NCBI GenBank assembly: GCA_965261725.1
Contig: CBDHDU010000023.1
Coordinates: 1 to 64,000, forward strand
Source: CANDOC01 sp965261725
GTDB lineage: Bacteria > Pseudomonadota > Gammaproteobacteria > Pseudomonadales > Endozoicomonadaceae
DNA: 64,000 nucleotides
Direction: 5' to 3'
This document shows positions 53,363 to 61,185 of this stretch, one piece after another. The notes beneath the pieces are model-generated. The model had not been told where the DNA came from, searched no databases, and saw only the letters and a program-made list of their open reading frames with translations. Position 1 is the first letter of the stretch, and each line of letters starts with the position of its first letter. The translations under genes and the position numbers were made by a program.

Positions 53363-54832
53363 CTACAAACCAGAGATATCAATCGTTTTTATATCATCAG
53401 GATTAAAAAGCATGAAGTCGTCATATGCTTCAGGGAAATACTTGGGTCTTTGAAGCTGAGTGCCTGAATAAGAAAAGGCTTCTGCTGTTGAAGGAAGGGG
53501 GATATCACAGACATTCTCCCAGTCCAGCTTTTTTGGAGTTTTAAAGTATGAGGTTTCTGATTCCTGAAGTTCTTCGCTAGAGGGAAGAGAGGCTTTTACA
53601 AGACAGAGCTTGTGCCCGTCCATGCCGTAGGTAGCTTGTTCATTGGGTATGTTTCTCGCAACCAGAGAATATAACTGACCGTTGTAAGCTGCCATGCGGG
53701 GATAAAATTTTGCTTTATCCCTGTCACCTTCGAGAAACCCTTCTTCCGATGCATGTGAGCGGGGTCCACAAACCCTGATCAACTGTTTGCCGTTCGTGAG
53801 GCTTGCCTGACTGTCTATAGAACCTGTTGCCGGGTTGTACAGAACGCAATATTGGTGATTTGACAGTTCAAAGCAGGAGAGACCCTGCTGTTTTGGGTCG
53901 GTGCAAAAACGATAAATTACCCCATTGCTATAGTTTTTTTTCGGTTTGTCAGGGTGAATGATTGCTGACCCGTGTGTATCGAAGTTAAACGGCAGTTGTG
54001 CAGAGTAAGTTGAAGCCTGAGCTTGCTGCCAGCTGCCTGAAGTATTGTTTAATTCCAGCTGGTACATAAGAAATGGAGCCCCTGATTCTCTTCCTGCGGG
54101 TTGAGGGTAGTGGGGGTTCATAGTTGCTATAGCGTATATGCTGCCCGTTTTTTCTGTAATCAGTTCAAGAGAGGAAGAATAATGTTGACGATATAGCCAG
54201 GAAGAATCCTTTATGTTGAATAGTGGTGAAGAGAGTGGTTTCAAATCGAGCGTTGTTATTTCTTCAGAGACTGGTGAAGTTACCGTTCCATATGACGGCA
54301 TACTGATCTTGAGGGTGTATGTGTATTCGTCGCTGGCGATCAGTATGCACGTTTGTCCGGAGCTGTTTTTGAAAGCCCTTGATGCGCTGACAGGTGAGTA
54401 CTGCTTCAGGCTGCATCCCGGTAACGGCAGGATTACGTTATACCATGAGGCTTGAGACCAATATCCAAGATCAAGGCGGCCTAATGATAAATGCGCTTTG
54501 TTTTCCAGAGGGTGTGTTGTGCTCTGCTCGGGAAGTGTAAAACAGTATAAGTGACCATTCGGGCATAAAAATATCACATGATTGTTGTCTATAACTTTCA
54601 TTCGCGTCAGGTACTGGAAGTTGCCTGCCGTCGAATGATGAGCCTCCGGTAACCGAAGGTCATAGTGTGTTGATTTCGGTTGACCATCATCAATATCGGT
54701 GACCTTCATTAAGCGCGCAGTAACACCTTGTCCTCCGTGCAGGAAGTTGTCTTTATATGTAACAAAGAATGCCGTGGTTGCTTCAGCCGACAGAGTAAAA
54801 AATAAAGTGCTGGCAAGAATTATTTGTTTCAC
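53363..54832 (-). CDS. secreted orphan protein, paralogue of 55041-56459
   Basis: 489 residues from a GTG start with a signal peptide (MKQIILASTLFFTLSAEA). No known domain is recognised. Repeating short beta-strand-like blocks with conserved aromatic residues suggest a beta-propeller or similar all-beta fold (inference). It shares LPEAHHSTAGNFQYLTRM with LPDASHTAKGNLQFLTQF of its neighbour, and DIPLPSTAEAF with DRIPLPPKAEGF near the C terminus. Eight or more Cys are compatible with disulfides in the periplasm or outside. The two genes are in tandem with a 208-bp gap. Confidence 0.7.
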   Translation of the reverse strand: MKQIILASTLFFTLSAEATTAFFVTYKDNFLHGGQGVTARLMKVTDIDDGQPKSTHYDLRLPEAHHSTAGNFQYLTRMKVIDNNHVIFLCPNGHLYCFTLPEQSTTHPLENKAHLSLGRLDLGYWSQASWYNVILPLPGCSLKQYSPVSASRAFKNSSGQTCILIASDEYTYTLKISMPSYGTVTSPVSEEITTLDLKPLSSPLFNIKDSSWLYRQHYSSSLELITEKTGSIYAIATMNPHYPQPAGRESGAPFLMYQLELNNTSGSWQQAQASTYSAQLPFNFDTHGSAIIHPDKPKKNYSNGVIYRFCTDPKQQGLSCFELSNHQYCVLYNPATGSIDSQASLTNGKQLIRVCGPRSHASEEGFLEGDRDKAKFYPRMAAYNGQLYSLVARNIPNEQATYGMDGHKLCLVKASLPSSEELQESETSYFKTPKKLDWENVCDIPLPSTAEAFSYSGTQLQRPKYFPEAYDDFMLFNPDDIKTIDISGL

Positions 54833-55040
54833 TGTTCATCTGCCTGTGTCAGTTTATTTTTGTGACAGATAGAATGACCGAAAGTTCGTTAAGTGGTATT
54901 GCGTTTTATAATTATTACGGAAGCGCTTTATTTTTTACGTTTTAACTTCCGATTAATGATCAGACGTTAAATAAACAGTTGAAAACATGGCAGTACCTGA
55001 ATGACTTTGAATCATTACCGGGTACTGCCATTAAGCTTGG

Positions 55041-56459
55041 TTAATAAGGGTGCTTTACTCTAATCGTTTGACTGAAGTCGCATACTTTATGCAGGTCATA
55101 TACCTGATGAAATCCCTCTGCTTTCGGCGGAAGAGGAATTCGGTCAATTAAAGTAGACTGAGGTGGGGCGTATTCTTCTTTGTAATAACCTCTGTCGCCA
55201 TTGTTATCCGGCGTGATTTTAGCAGCATCAATATGAAATTCTGCCAGCGACATGCGGTAACTTCCTGCACCATCAGCAACGGCAGCTATACAGTAGAGGT
55301 TATCTCCAGCCATATCGACCAATGTTTTAAATGGTTCTTCAGATCGACCCACTTTCTGACTCTTATGGGGAGAATAGGGCAGTTTTAGCTTTATACAAAT
55401 GCGTCCGTCAGTCATATCTTTCTGAGGGATATCACGATTGTGAACCGGTTCTGTTAGCAGGAAGTTGGAATGGCGGTGCATCTGGAAAAATACCCGCTTG
55501 CAGGTTCCACCAAAACACAGATTGAACATGTCCCGGGTGTTATACAGGCTGGGAGCTCCACCGGAGTACTCAATTGGTAGGTTGTTGGATACTTTAGCTA
55601 CCGCTGTTGTCTCCCACCTTTCTTGTTGGCTATTCCACTTATCCAGCGTGAACGGACCGTTGACGTCGCGGTACTTGGTATCTCTGTTACGAACATCAGC
55701 GGCAACAAAAAAAGATGTTCCGCCTTCATGCGAAACAATCCCTATACCACTGCAATACTGTTCCAGGCTGGGTTGCATCATGTTTGTGACTGTAAAGCCT
55801 GATTTATGAAACTGCTCGATTGCCAGTTCTGCAATCGCTCCGCTGTTATGAACTTTTGCAAGAAAAACATATCCGTCGACTGCAACCAGCAGACTGTGGC
55901 ATGAGGGGCTTGCCGTGTGTTCGCTACCTTCGATTTTAAAAGGAGCAGATATTCTGATGGGAGATAAGGGATCCCGTTGATCACCTAGCATTGCGCTGAA
56001 TAATGAACCGATCCTGGCTCCCATCACAGTTTCTAACTGACCTGTGGGGGCCGGTCGCGGCTCAGGATGAGGGATGCCCAGTGTTTGGATTTGCTGAACT
56101 GCAACAGGCTGGAGGGGGTTGTCGAAAGAGGTGTCGTGGGCATCTTTGATATCAACCAGATAAATTCTGTTATTAGGGCTGGCGAAAAGAATCAGGTTTT
56201 CTGTAACTGGCTGGAACTGGGTTAAAAACTGGAGGTTGCCTTTTGCTGTGTGTGAGGCATCAGGGAGGGCAATGTAATATGTTTTGTACTCTATTGGCTT
56301 CTGATGAATATCCTGAGCTACCCGCAGGTAGACGGTTACACTATTTTGAGGCGCATCTCCCTCATGGTAGGCAACCAGCATGCTTGTGAGAGTTGCATGT
56401 GATGTTATGCAAAACATTGATATTAAAAGCGCTGCAAGCAACAAGGGAACTCTTCTCAC
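55041..56459 (-). CDS. secreted orphan protein, paralogue of 53363-54832
   Basis: 472 residues from a GTG start preceded by AAGGATG. The signal peptide is VPLLLAALLISMFCITSHA. It aligns with the downstream paralogue along its length, including a strand-rich N-terminal region (VTVYLRVAQDI), the LPDASHTAKGNLQFLT motif, a middle Cys-containing block and the IPLPPKAEGFHQVYDL ending. Divergence is high, so the duplication is old. No enzyme motif is visible. Co-orientation suggests a shared role at the cell surface. Confidence 0.7.
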   Translation of the reverse strand: MRRVPLLLAALLISMFCITSHATLTSMLVAYHEGDAPQNSVTVYLRVAQDIHQKPIEYKTYYIALPDASHTAKGNLQFLTQFQPVTENLILFASPNNRIYLVDIKDAHDTSFDNPLQPVAVQQIQTLGIPHPEPRPAPTGQLETVMGARIGSLFSAMLGDQRDPLSPIRISAPFKIEGSEHTASPSCHSLLVAVDGYVFLAKVHNSGAIAELAIEQFHKSGFTVTNMMQPSLEQYCSGIGIVSHEGGTSFFVAADVRNRDTKYRDVNGPFTLDKWNSQQERWETTAVAKVSNNLPIEYSGGAPSLYNTRDMFNLCFGGTCKRVFFQMHRHSNFLLTEPVHNRDIPQKDMTDGRICIKLKLPYSPHKSQKVGRSEEPFKTLVDMAGDNLYCIAAVADGAGSYRMSLAEFHIDAAKITPDNNGDRGYYKEEYAPPQSTLIDRIPLPPKAEGFHQVYDLHKVCDFSQTIRVKHPY

Positions 56460-56582
56460 GATATTACATCCTTATGAATCATTTTCAGGTCATATTCGGA
56501 GTTGCCCTGTTTGATCTGACAATAGAGGAAAGGTTCAAGGCTTCCTGAAGGTGAGTAAGGGAAAGACGAAACAGTGTGAGTG

Positions 56583-56610
56583 TTGCGTTTTGAAAACGGG
56601 CTGATAAGAT
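56583..56610 (+). promoter_or_regulatory. sigma70 promoter of the first tRNA-Val gene
   Basis: TTGCGT, 16 bases, TAAGAT; the tRNA begins 13 bp further on. Confidence 0.55.
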
Positions 56611-56623
56611 TTGCCACCTCTTC

Positions 56624-56700
56624 AGGCGGTTAGCTCAGTTGGTTAGAGCGTTACGTTGACATCGTAAAGGTCGCTAGTTCGAATCTAGTACCGCCTACCA
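56624..56700 (+). tRNA. tRNA-Val (anticodon GAC)
   Basis: 77 nt forming a full cloverleaf: acceptor AGGCGGT/ACCGCCT, D arm GCTC/GAGC, anticodon stem TTACG/CGTAA with loop TTGACAT (GAC), T arm GCTAG-TTCGAAT-CTAGT, and an encoded CCA. Confidence 0.96.
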
Positions 56701-56732
56701 AAATTTTGACCGTTCGCTTCAGGCGTACAGTC

Positions 56733-56760
56733 TTGCAATTTAAGGTTCGGGTGATAATAT
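56733..56760 (+). promoter_or_regulatory. sigma70 promoter of the second tRNA-Val gene
   Basis: TTGCAA, 16 bases, TAATAT, followed by a GC-rich stretch ACCCGC typical of stringently controlled promoters. The spacer length equals that of the first tRNA promoter. Confidence 0.6.
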
Positions 56761-56774
56761 ACCCGCACACCTGA

Positions 56775-56851
56775 AGTCGGTTAGCTCAGTTGGTTAGAGC
56801 GCGTCGTTGACATCGACGAGGTCGCTAGTTCGAATCTAGTACCGACTACCA
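56775..56851 (+). tRNA. tRNA-Val (anticodon GAC), second copy
   Basis: 77 nt with acceptor AGTCGGT/ACCGACT, anticodon stem CGTCG/CGACG, loop TTGACAT (GAC) and encoded CCA. The body is the same as the first copy, but both acceptor and anticodon stems carry compensated changes. An integrated element begins just downstream, so this gene is the likely attachment target. Confidence 0.96.
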
Positions 56852-56903
56852 TTTTTCTTTATATTTCAATAAGATACATACTGTATATTTATCCAGCTAA
56901 ATT

Positions 56904-56936
56904 TTTTGGATAAATTTTGGATAAATTTTGGATAAA
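56904..56936. repeat. three 11-bp iteron-like direct repeats
   Basis: TTTTGGATAAA occurs three times head to tail, and an inverted copy of the core (TTTATCCA) lies at about 56887-56894. Confidence 0.85.
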
Positions 56937-57235
56937 TAATTTCAGTTTGTGTTCTGCTACCAAGTCATCACCAGCTTAAATCTCTCTTGTTTTAAGTTCT
57001 TCGAAATCGACTCTCGATCATTTCATTTTGCAGAAATCTATGTTGCCTGTTCATGAGTTGGGGTTCTTGTTTGCGTTCGTAAGAGTCAAGCTGTGTGCAT
57101 GAGTAACAATTGTCTGATATTGCTGCTTCCCCTGTCGTTATGCCCGTCCAGTTGTCAGACCCACCCCTCTGAACTCTGGATGCTACTCTCCCGAAGTCAG
57201 ATACCTTTAACCTCCATAGAATCTACATAAGAAAT

Positions 57236-57258
57236 ATAAAGATACTTTGTATCTTTAT
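57236..57258. repeat. 10-bp perfect hairpin
   Basis: ATAAAGATAC-TTT-GTATCTTTAT, followed by TTGGGGG. Possibly an operator or terminator in the presumed origin region. Confidence 0.6.
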
Positions 57259-57319
57259 TTGGGGGAGCCAAGAGTAAACACTTGCTGAAAATTTATTTTT
57301 GTTGGTATGATTTATAAAT

Positions 57320-57352
57320 ACTGACTGTCAGGCGTCGAAACCAGCAGTCAGT
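57320..57352. repeat. 8-bp inverted repeat
   Basis: ACTGACTG and CAGTCAGT separated by 17 bases, about 200 bp before the winged-helix gene. Confidence 0.5.
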
Positions 57353-57547
57353 CATACTTAGACATAGGCATTCAATAGATTTATTGCCAGTATTGCCCCG
57401 TATAGCACAAGCTTTATGGTGAGCGGTTAGCGGGGGCTGTAGCTGTAGAGGTTGCAGCGTACTCATCCTATGTCTGAGTATTTCGAACCCCCTAGCCGCT
57501 CCCGCCTTCGAAAGTGTGAGAGGCTAGCCAAACGAGACATAGGAACG

Positions 57548-58213
57548 ATGGCTAACTCATACCTCAGCGCCGCTTATGCGCAAAATCTGCCCTCCGGACA
57601 AAAATCCGTGCTTGTTGCTCTGGCTAACAGGGCAAACAAAGCAGGCTTATGCTTCCCCTCTGTTCGATGCATCTCCAGTGATACCGGCCTGGGGCGCTCG
57701 ACCATTCATGCCCATCTCAAAAAGCTGGTAGAGCAGGGGCTTGTCAAGAAAACCCATCAATACCGCAAGGACAGGAGTCAAAGCTCCAATCTTTACAAGC
57801 TGCTGCTTGATCCTGCTAAAAAAACAGTAAAGAAGGTGAAAAAGGTATTCAGGGAAGCTGTTGAAATAGGAAAAAGCTTCAACCCTGCAAGGCTGACTGA
57901 TCACCAGACTATCAAGCTTGAATGGGGAAATTATCAGCTTTGGGATAAAGTCAGTGACTGTATAAGTGACGCCGTGGCAGCGCAGTATCCAGAGGCTGAT
58001 GAACTGAGTGTATTGGATCTTATCTCAAAGCATCTTTGTTACTGGGCAGAGGCTACCCGAACCAATAAAAAGCTACGCCTTACGGCTGGAAAGCTAAAGA
58101 CCACGTTTCTGGAGCAGTACCGGCTGGAGCTTAATTATCTGAACACTGTTGGTCATGGACTGGTCACCCGGTTGGGCTCTGATCCGATAACTGATGAGGT
58201 CAATTCTGTTTAA
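57548..58213 (+). CDS. winged-helix protein, plasmid replication or control type
   Basis: 221 residues from an ATG with AGGAA just upstream; an in-frame ATG at 57470 would add 26 residues but has no ribosome site. The N-terminal half is an HTH_36-type winged helix (SGQKSVLVALANRANKAGLC, PSVRCISSDTGLGRSTIHAH, LKKLVEQGLVKKTHQYRKD) of the kind found in plasmid and phage replication proteins. The C-terminal half is helical and unassigned. It is convergent with and overlaps the relaxase gene by 4 bp. A role in replication or copy control is inferred from the iteron-like repeats upstream. Confidence 0.7.
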   Translation: MANSYLSAAYAQNLPSGQKSVLVALANRANKAGLCFPSVRCISSDTGLGRSTIHAHLKKLVEQGLVKKTHQYRKDRSQSSNLYKLLLDPAKKTVKKVKKVFREAVEIGKSFNPARLTDHQTIKLEWGNYQLWDKVSDCISDAVAAQYPEADELSVLDLISKHLCYWAEATRTNKKLRLTAGKLKTTFLEQYRLELNYLNTVGHGLVTRLGSDPITDEVNSV

Positions 58214-60459
58214 TGGTCGGAGAGGGGATGTTTTTCAGTAGGTAACACTTCTTGGTTGACGCTCCCTGGCTTCTGATTTTCAGAAAAAACATCAAGTGTT
58301 TTCTGAATGATTTTCTGTTGGTAACCGTACTCGTTAGCCTGTGTCGTCTTTAGTGCGGGTGACAGGGTACTCATAGCTTTTGTAACGTCATCTACATCCC
58401 AGCCATCCAGTAGCATTTGCAGGCACGCCTTTGAGTCAATATCGGCAAGCCTAAGATTCTTTTGTTGATGAGCCTTTGTCTCTTCATAAAACTCACGCCA
58501 ATGAGCTTGAAAGGCTTGCTGGGGCGAGTCCAAATTTTGAATTTTTCCTGAAATCAGAGCATCGATCTGCTGTTTTATGAGGGCGATTCTTTGCTGCTGT
58601 TTCTTTCGGGCGGTATCACGCTTTAATGCCTTCTCAAGAATCTCTTTAGTTTTGCGGCAGAACCTGTCCACAGCTTCAATCACCTGAGTAAATATGTTGC
58701 CTGGTTCTTTGTTATTGGCGAAACCGGCTACTTTGAGTCGGCCTTCAGCCCCTTTACCTGAAGAGCCATACAACCCAGTGATCTGTGCTGAGATTTTATC
58801 TATCAGGGATAGTTCGTTTTGGTCGTTAGTCTTTTTTGGTATTTTGAGAACGACCTGCAAACTGCTTACTTCTGATACCTGAACCAGACAGGGTTGATAA
58901 CCATCACCTCGTAGTTTTTGCAGTGCCTGCTTATTGGGAATATCAAGCACAACATAGTGGTATCGGGTGTCTGAGGGAGTGATGTAAATATCATGCCCCT
59001 GTGCGTTCAGACGCCGTAGTTCGGGAATGCGATCAGTTATCTCGGCTGCTGAGACAACCTGCGGTTCTGTGGTATTGGAAGTCGCAGGGGGATGGTTTTT
59101 TATCTTTTCGTCAGCAGGTGGCATGATAATTAAATGATAATGCTCAGCCTGTAATACCGAATGTTGCTGGTTCCAGGCTTTTATTCTGGCCTGATGGCTT
59201 GGGCTATTTGCCACAAGCTTTCCAGTAGCTGGGGCTGCCAAATCAGCAACATGGTCAGCAAGCAGCCCCCAGTTAAGGGTAGTAGCAGGCGTTCTAGCCA
59301 TTTTTTCAGGCTGCTTCGCTGTTCCAGAGCTTGCAGAGTCTCTTTGGCCTGTTTTGTCAGCATCTTCAGATTGTTGGCGTTTTGTTCGATCGAGATCCGT
59401 TGTTGCTTCAGAATATCCGTTGATTTTTTCACGTCCAGTTGGGCGCTGGTGCTGACTTTCCTGATTTCTTCTGTCATCTGCGACATTGACAGACTGATGC
59501 TTTGAATCCCTTGTTCCATCTGACTGACCTGTTCTTTCATGCGCTCCTGCTCCAGCAGGAGCGCCCGTTGCGACTCCTGTGTTGATTGCATTAAACGTTT
59601 TTTTGATACGGTCTGCGCTTTTGATAAGTCGGTCACAGTCTTTATCTTGCTCATAGCAGACTCCTTGCTCTTGTAGTTGCTTCCATGTGTAATTTGCTCC
59701 CAGATCGCTGCCCTTAAATCTTATGCCATTAATTGCAAACGCAAATCCGTTCATGCGACCGGTACGGGCAACATTTGGAATAGCAAAAGCGCCCCCCGCT
59801 TCGACCTGCTCTATAAACGAGAATATGGTTTGTGTACCGCTTTTCAGGGCTTCATCAATAATCTCTTGTAGCAGTAACCGGTTGGGCGCTTTCCCTGTTC
59901 TGACAGCCTGTTCAATCTCTTCTTTTTTGGGTTTCTTCTTAGCTGCCCGCCGCTTGATACGTTTCCCCGTATCATCATTTTCTCCCCACAGACTTGGGGT
60001 GATAGTTAAAGAGAACTCTTGCTCGAGTGTTTGTGTTGCCCTGATGCTTTGATACAGTTCAAACTGCCCGTACCACAGCCTACCGGCCAGATTGATCCGG
60101 TTGCTGAGAATGTGGATATGGTCGTGATCACAGTCATGGTGTCGGATGGCGACAAATTGGTGCCTGCTTGGATCGAGCTTCATAAGCTCCATGTAGCGTG
60201 TAGCTATTAGGCTCCATTTTGAATTGGCAACTTTTTCGCCCGGAGGCAGAGCCAGTGAACAGTGCCATACCGGGCGTTTGATATCAGAGCGGAGTTTGCG
60301 AATAGCGGCAAATTCGCGTGTTAATGACCGGGCATTATGACCGGTCATATTACCCCCGATGATTTCGGGTTCCTTTTTCCCTGTGGCTTTTTTACCCTCA
60401 TCCAACAGGTAATTCAAAATACCCCTGAACCCGGAGCCACGTTCAATATTAGCTTTCAT
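58210..60459 (-). CDS. mobA: relaxase fused to a RepB-like primase domain (MobA-type)
   Basis: 749 residues. The N-terminal relaxase domain (1-170) has the candidate nicking Tyr in FRGILNYLLDEG (Y17) and the metal-binding cluster HHDCDHDHIHILSNRI with H112, H114 and H116. A Gln/Thr/Gly-rich linker follows (about 275-425). A RepB-primase-like part (about 470-560) shows GHDIYITPSDTRYHYVVLDI. The tail is helical and charged. This relaxase-primase layout is that of RSF1010 MobA/RepB. It would nick oriT for conjugal transfer helped by another plasmid's type IV system. A separate gene is nested in the linker in another frame. Confidence 0.9.
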   Translation of the reverse strand: MKANIERGSGFRGILNYLLDEGKKATGKKEPEIIGGNMTGHNARSLTREFAAIRKLRSDIKRPVWHCSLALPPGEKVANSKWSLIATRYMELMKLDPSRHQFVAIRHHDCDHDHIHILSNRINLAGRLWYGQFELYQSIRATQTLEQEFSLTITPSLWGENDDTGKRIKRRAAKKKPKKEEIEQAVRTGKAPNRLLLQEIIDEALKSGTQTIFSFIEQVEAGGAFAIPNVARTGRMNGFAFAINGIRFKGSDLGANYTWKQLQEQGVCYEQDKDCDRLIKSADRIKKTFNAINTGVATGAPAGAGAHERTGQSDGTRDSKHQSVNVADDRRNQESQHQRPTGREKINGYSEATTDLDRTKRQQSEDADKTGQRDSASSGTAKQPEKMARTPATTLNWGLLADHVADLAAPATGKLVANSPSHQARIKAWNQQHSVLQAEHYHLIIMPPADEKIKNHPPATSNTTEPQVVSAAEITDRIPELRRLNAQGHDIYITPSDTRYHYVVLDIPNKQALQKLRGDGYQPCLVQVSEVSSLQVVLKIPKKTNDQNELSLIDKISAQITGLYGSSGKGAEGRLKVAGFANNKEPGNIFTQVIEAVDRFCRKTKEILEKALKRDTARKKQQQRIALIKQQIDALISGKIQNLDSPQQAFQAHWREFYEETKAHQQKNLRLADIDSKACLQMLLDGWDVDDVTKAMSTLSPALKTTQANEYGYQQKIIQKTLDVFSENQKPGSVNQEVLPTEKHPLSDH
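59181..59654 (-). CDS. mobB: MobB-like mobilization protein nested inside the relaxase gene
   Basis: 157 residues on the same strand as the relaxase but in a different frame, covering its linker (residues about 268-426). A strong AAGGAG lies 7 nt before the ATG. The protein is a long coiled coil (LLLEQERMKEQVSQMEQGIQ; LKMLTKQAKETLQALEQ) ending in a membrane segment (LLPLTGGCLLTMLLIW). In RSF1010 mobB is likewise nested out of frame in mobA and has a membrane segment; it aids the relaxosome and pilot steps. The matching position, signals and topology make this a real gene. Confidence 0.78.
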   Translation of the reverse strand: MSKIKTVTDLSKAQTVSKKRLMQSTQESQRALLLEQERMKEQVSQMEQGIQSISLSMSQMTEEIRKVSTSAQLDVKKSTDILKQQRISIEQNANNLKMLTKQAKETLQALEQRSSLKKWLERLLLPLTGGCLLTMLLIWQPQLLESLWQIAQAIRPE

Positions 60460-60844
60460 CGTCAGCCCGGGTCATTCCGATCAGTCCATCGCGGATTCGG
60501 TTTACCAATCTGGCTGCTTCTACAGCGGCATCGTCAAAACCTGAGTGGAGGTATTGAGTGAGCTGATTCAGGTTGGAAGCCAGGTGGGAGAGAGCAATCC
60601 ACTGTTCTTGTGCAATAGGGTGGATCAAAACGGGTGGTTTGCCGAGTGCCTGATCCCGCATATATTTTGCGATACGGCGACCAATCAGGCGGGTGCTGTC
60701 CTCTTTGAGATCAACATCAGCCAGGTTTGCCAGTAACTGATACTCGTCACAGGTTAAGCAAACTTTGATGGATTTCGATTTTTTCACTGACGGAGCATCA
60801 GAATGAGAGTCTGTCAATGAGTACTGCTGTTTCTTCTTAAACAT
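60449..60844 (-). CDS. mobC: MobC-type mobilization protein
   Basis: A 131-residue relaxosome accessory protein. The start MFKKKQQYSL has CGGAGGCC upstream; 62 more upstream codons are open but unsupported. KVCLTCDEYQLLANLADVDL is a ribbon-helix-helix-like DNA-binding part, and LASNLNQLTQYLHSG is the hallmark of the MobC family. Its 3' end overlaps the relaxase start by 11 bp, so the two are co-translated. Confidence 0.85.
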   Translation of the reverse strand: MFKKKQQYSLTDSHSDAPSVKKSKSIKVCLTCDEYQLLANLADVDLKEDSTRLIGRRIAKYMRDQALGKPPVLIHPIAQEQWIALSHLASNLNQLTQYLHSGFDDAAVEAARLVNRIRDGLIGMTRADDES

Positions 60845-61185
60845 GCCGGCCTCCGAGCTGGAATGTTTAGCCCGCTGCAGGCGCCCTCGGAGAGCAAGGG
60901 CAGTGGTATGCAGCGAAGCGGAATGAAACGGGAATTTGGTGTCACCCTTTGGGGGACTCAAATTAGCCCTTGCTCCTAATCCATGGATTCGCAACAGCAC
61001 AAACGGAATCTGATAATTATGATGAGGCAATATAGACGACAGATCAATAGTAATTTAATTAAATGAGATCTGGGAATGAAGTGATGAGATTGGTGCGCAT
61101 TAAAAAGAGAACCTTAAAAAGTAGCGGGTTGTACAACCCCGCCTGTAGTCAGGTTAGCCATTTGATAAGGCTTGGTTGTAGAAGA
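60845..61185. other. noncoding region between mobC and integrase; candidate oriT
   Basis: Perfect 10-bp arms GAGCAAGGGC (60892-60901) and GCCCTTGCTC (60966-60975) lie just upstream of mobC, where oriT usually sits in mobilizable plasmids. No known nick consensus was recognised. The rest of the region (60976-61185) shows no gene. Confidence 0.5.

Larger units (their letters stand above)
56852..57547. other. repeat-rich noncoding region at the left of the integrated element
   Basis: About 700 bp between the tRNA and the first gene of the element. It holds three 11-bp direct repeats (56904-56936), a 10-bp perfect hairpin (57236-57258) and an 8-bp inverted repeat (57320-57352). Such a set fits integrase arm sites, or iterons and an origin of a former plasmid; the choice cannot be made from sequence alone. 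Confidence 0.5.

Noticed and set aside
60845..61030. N-terminal extension of mobC by 62 codons
   Set aside because: It would run through the inverted repeat and lacks a ribosome site, whereas ATG 60844 follows CGGAGGCC.
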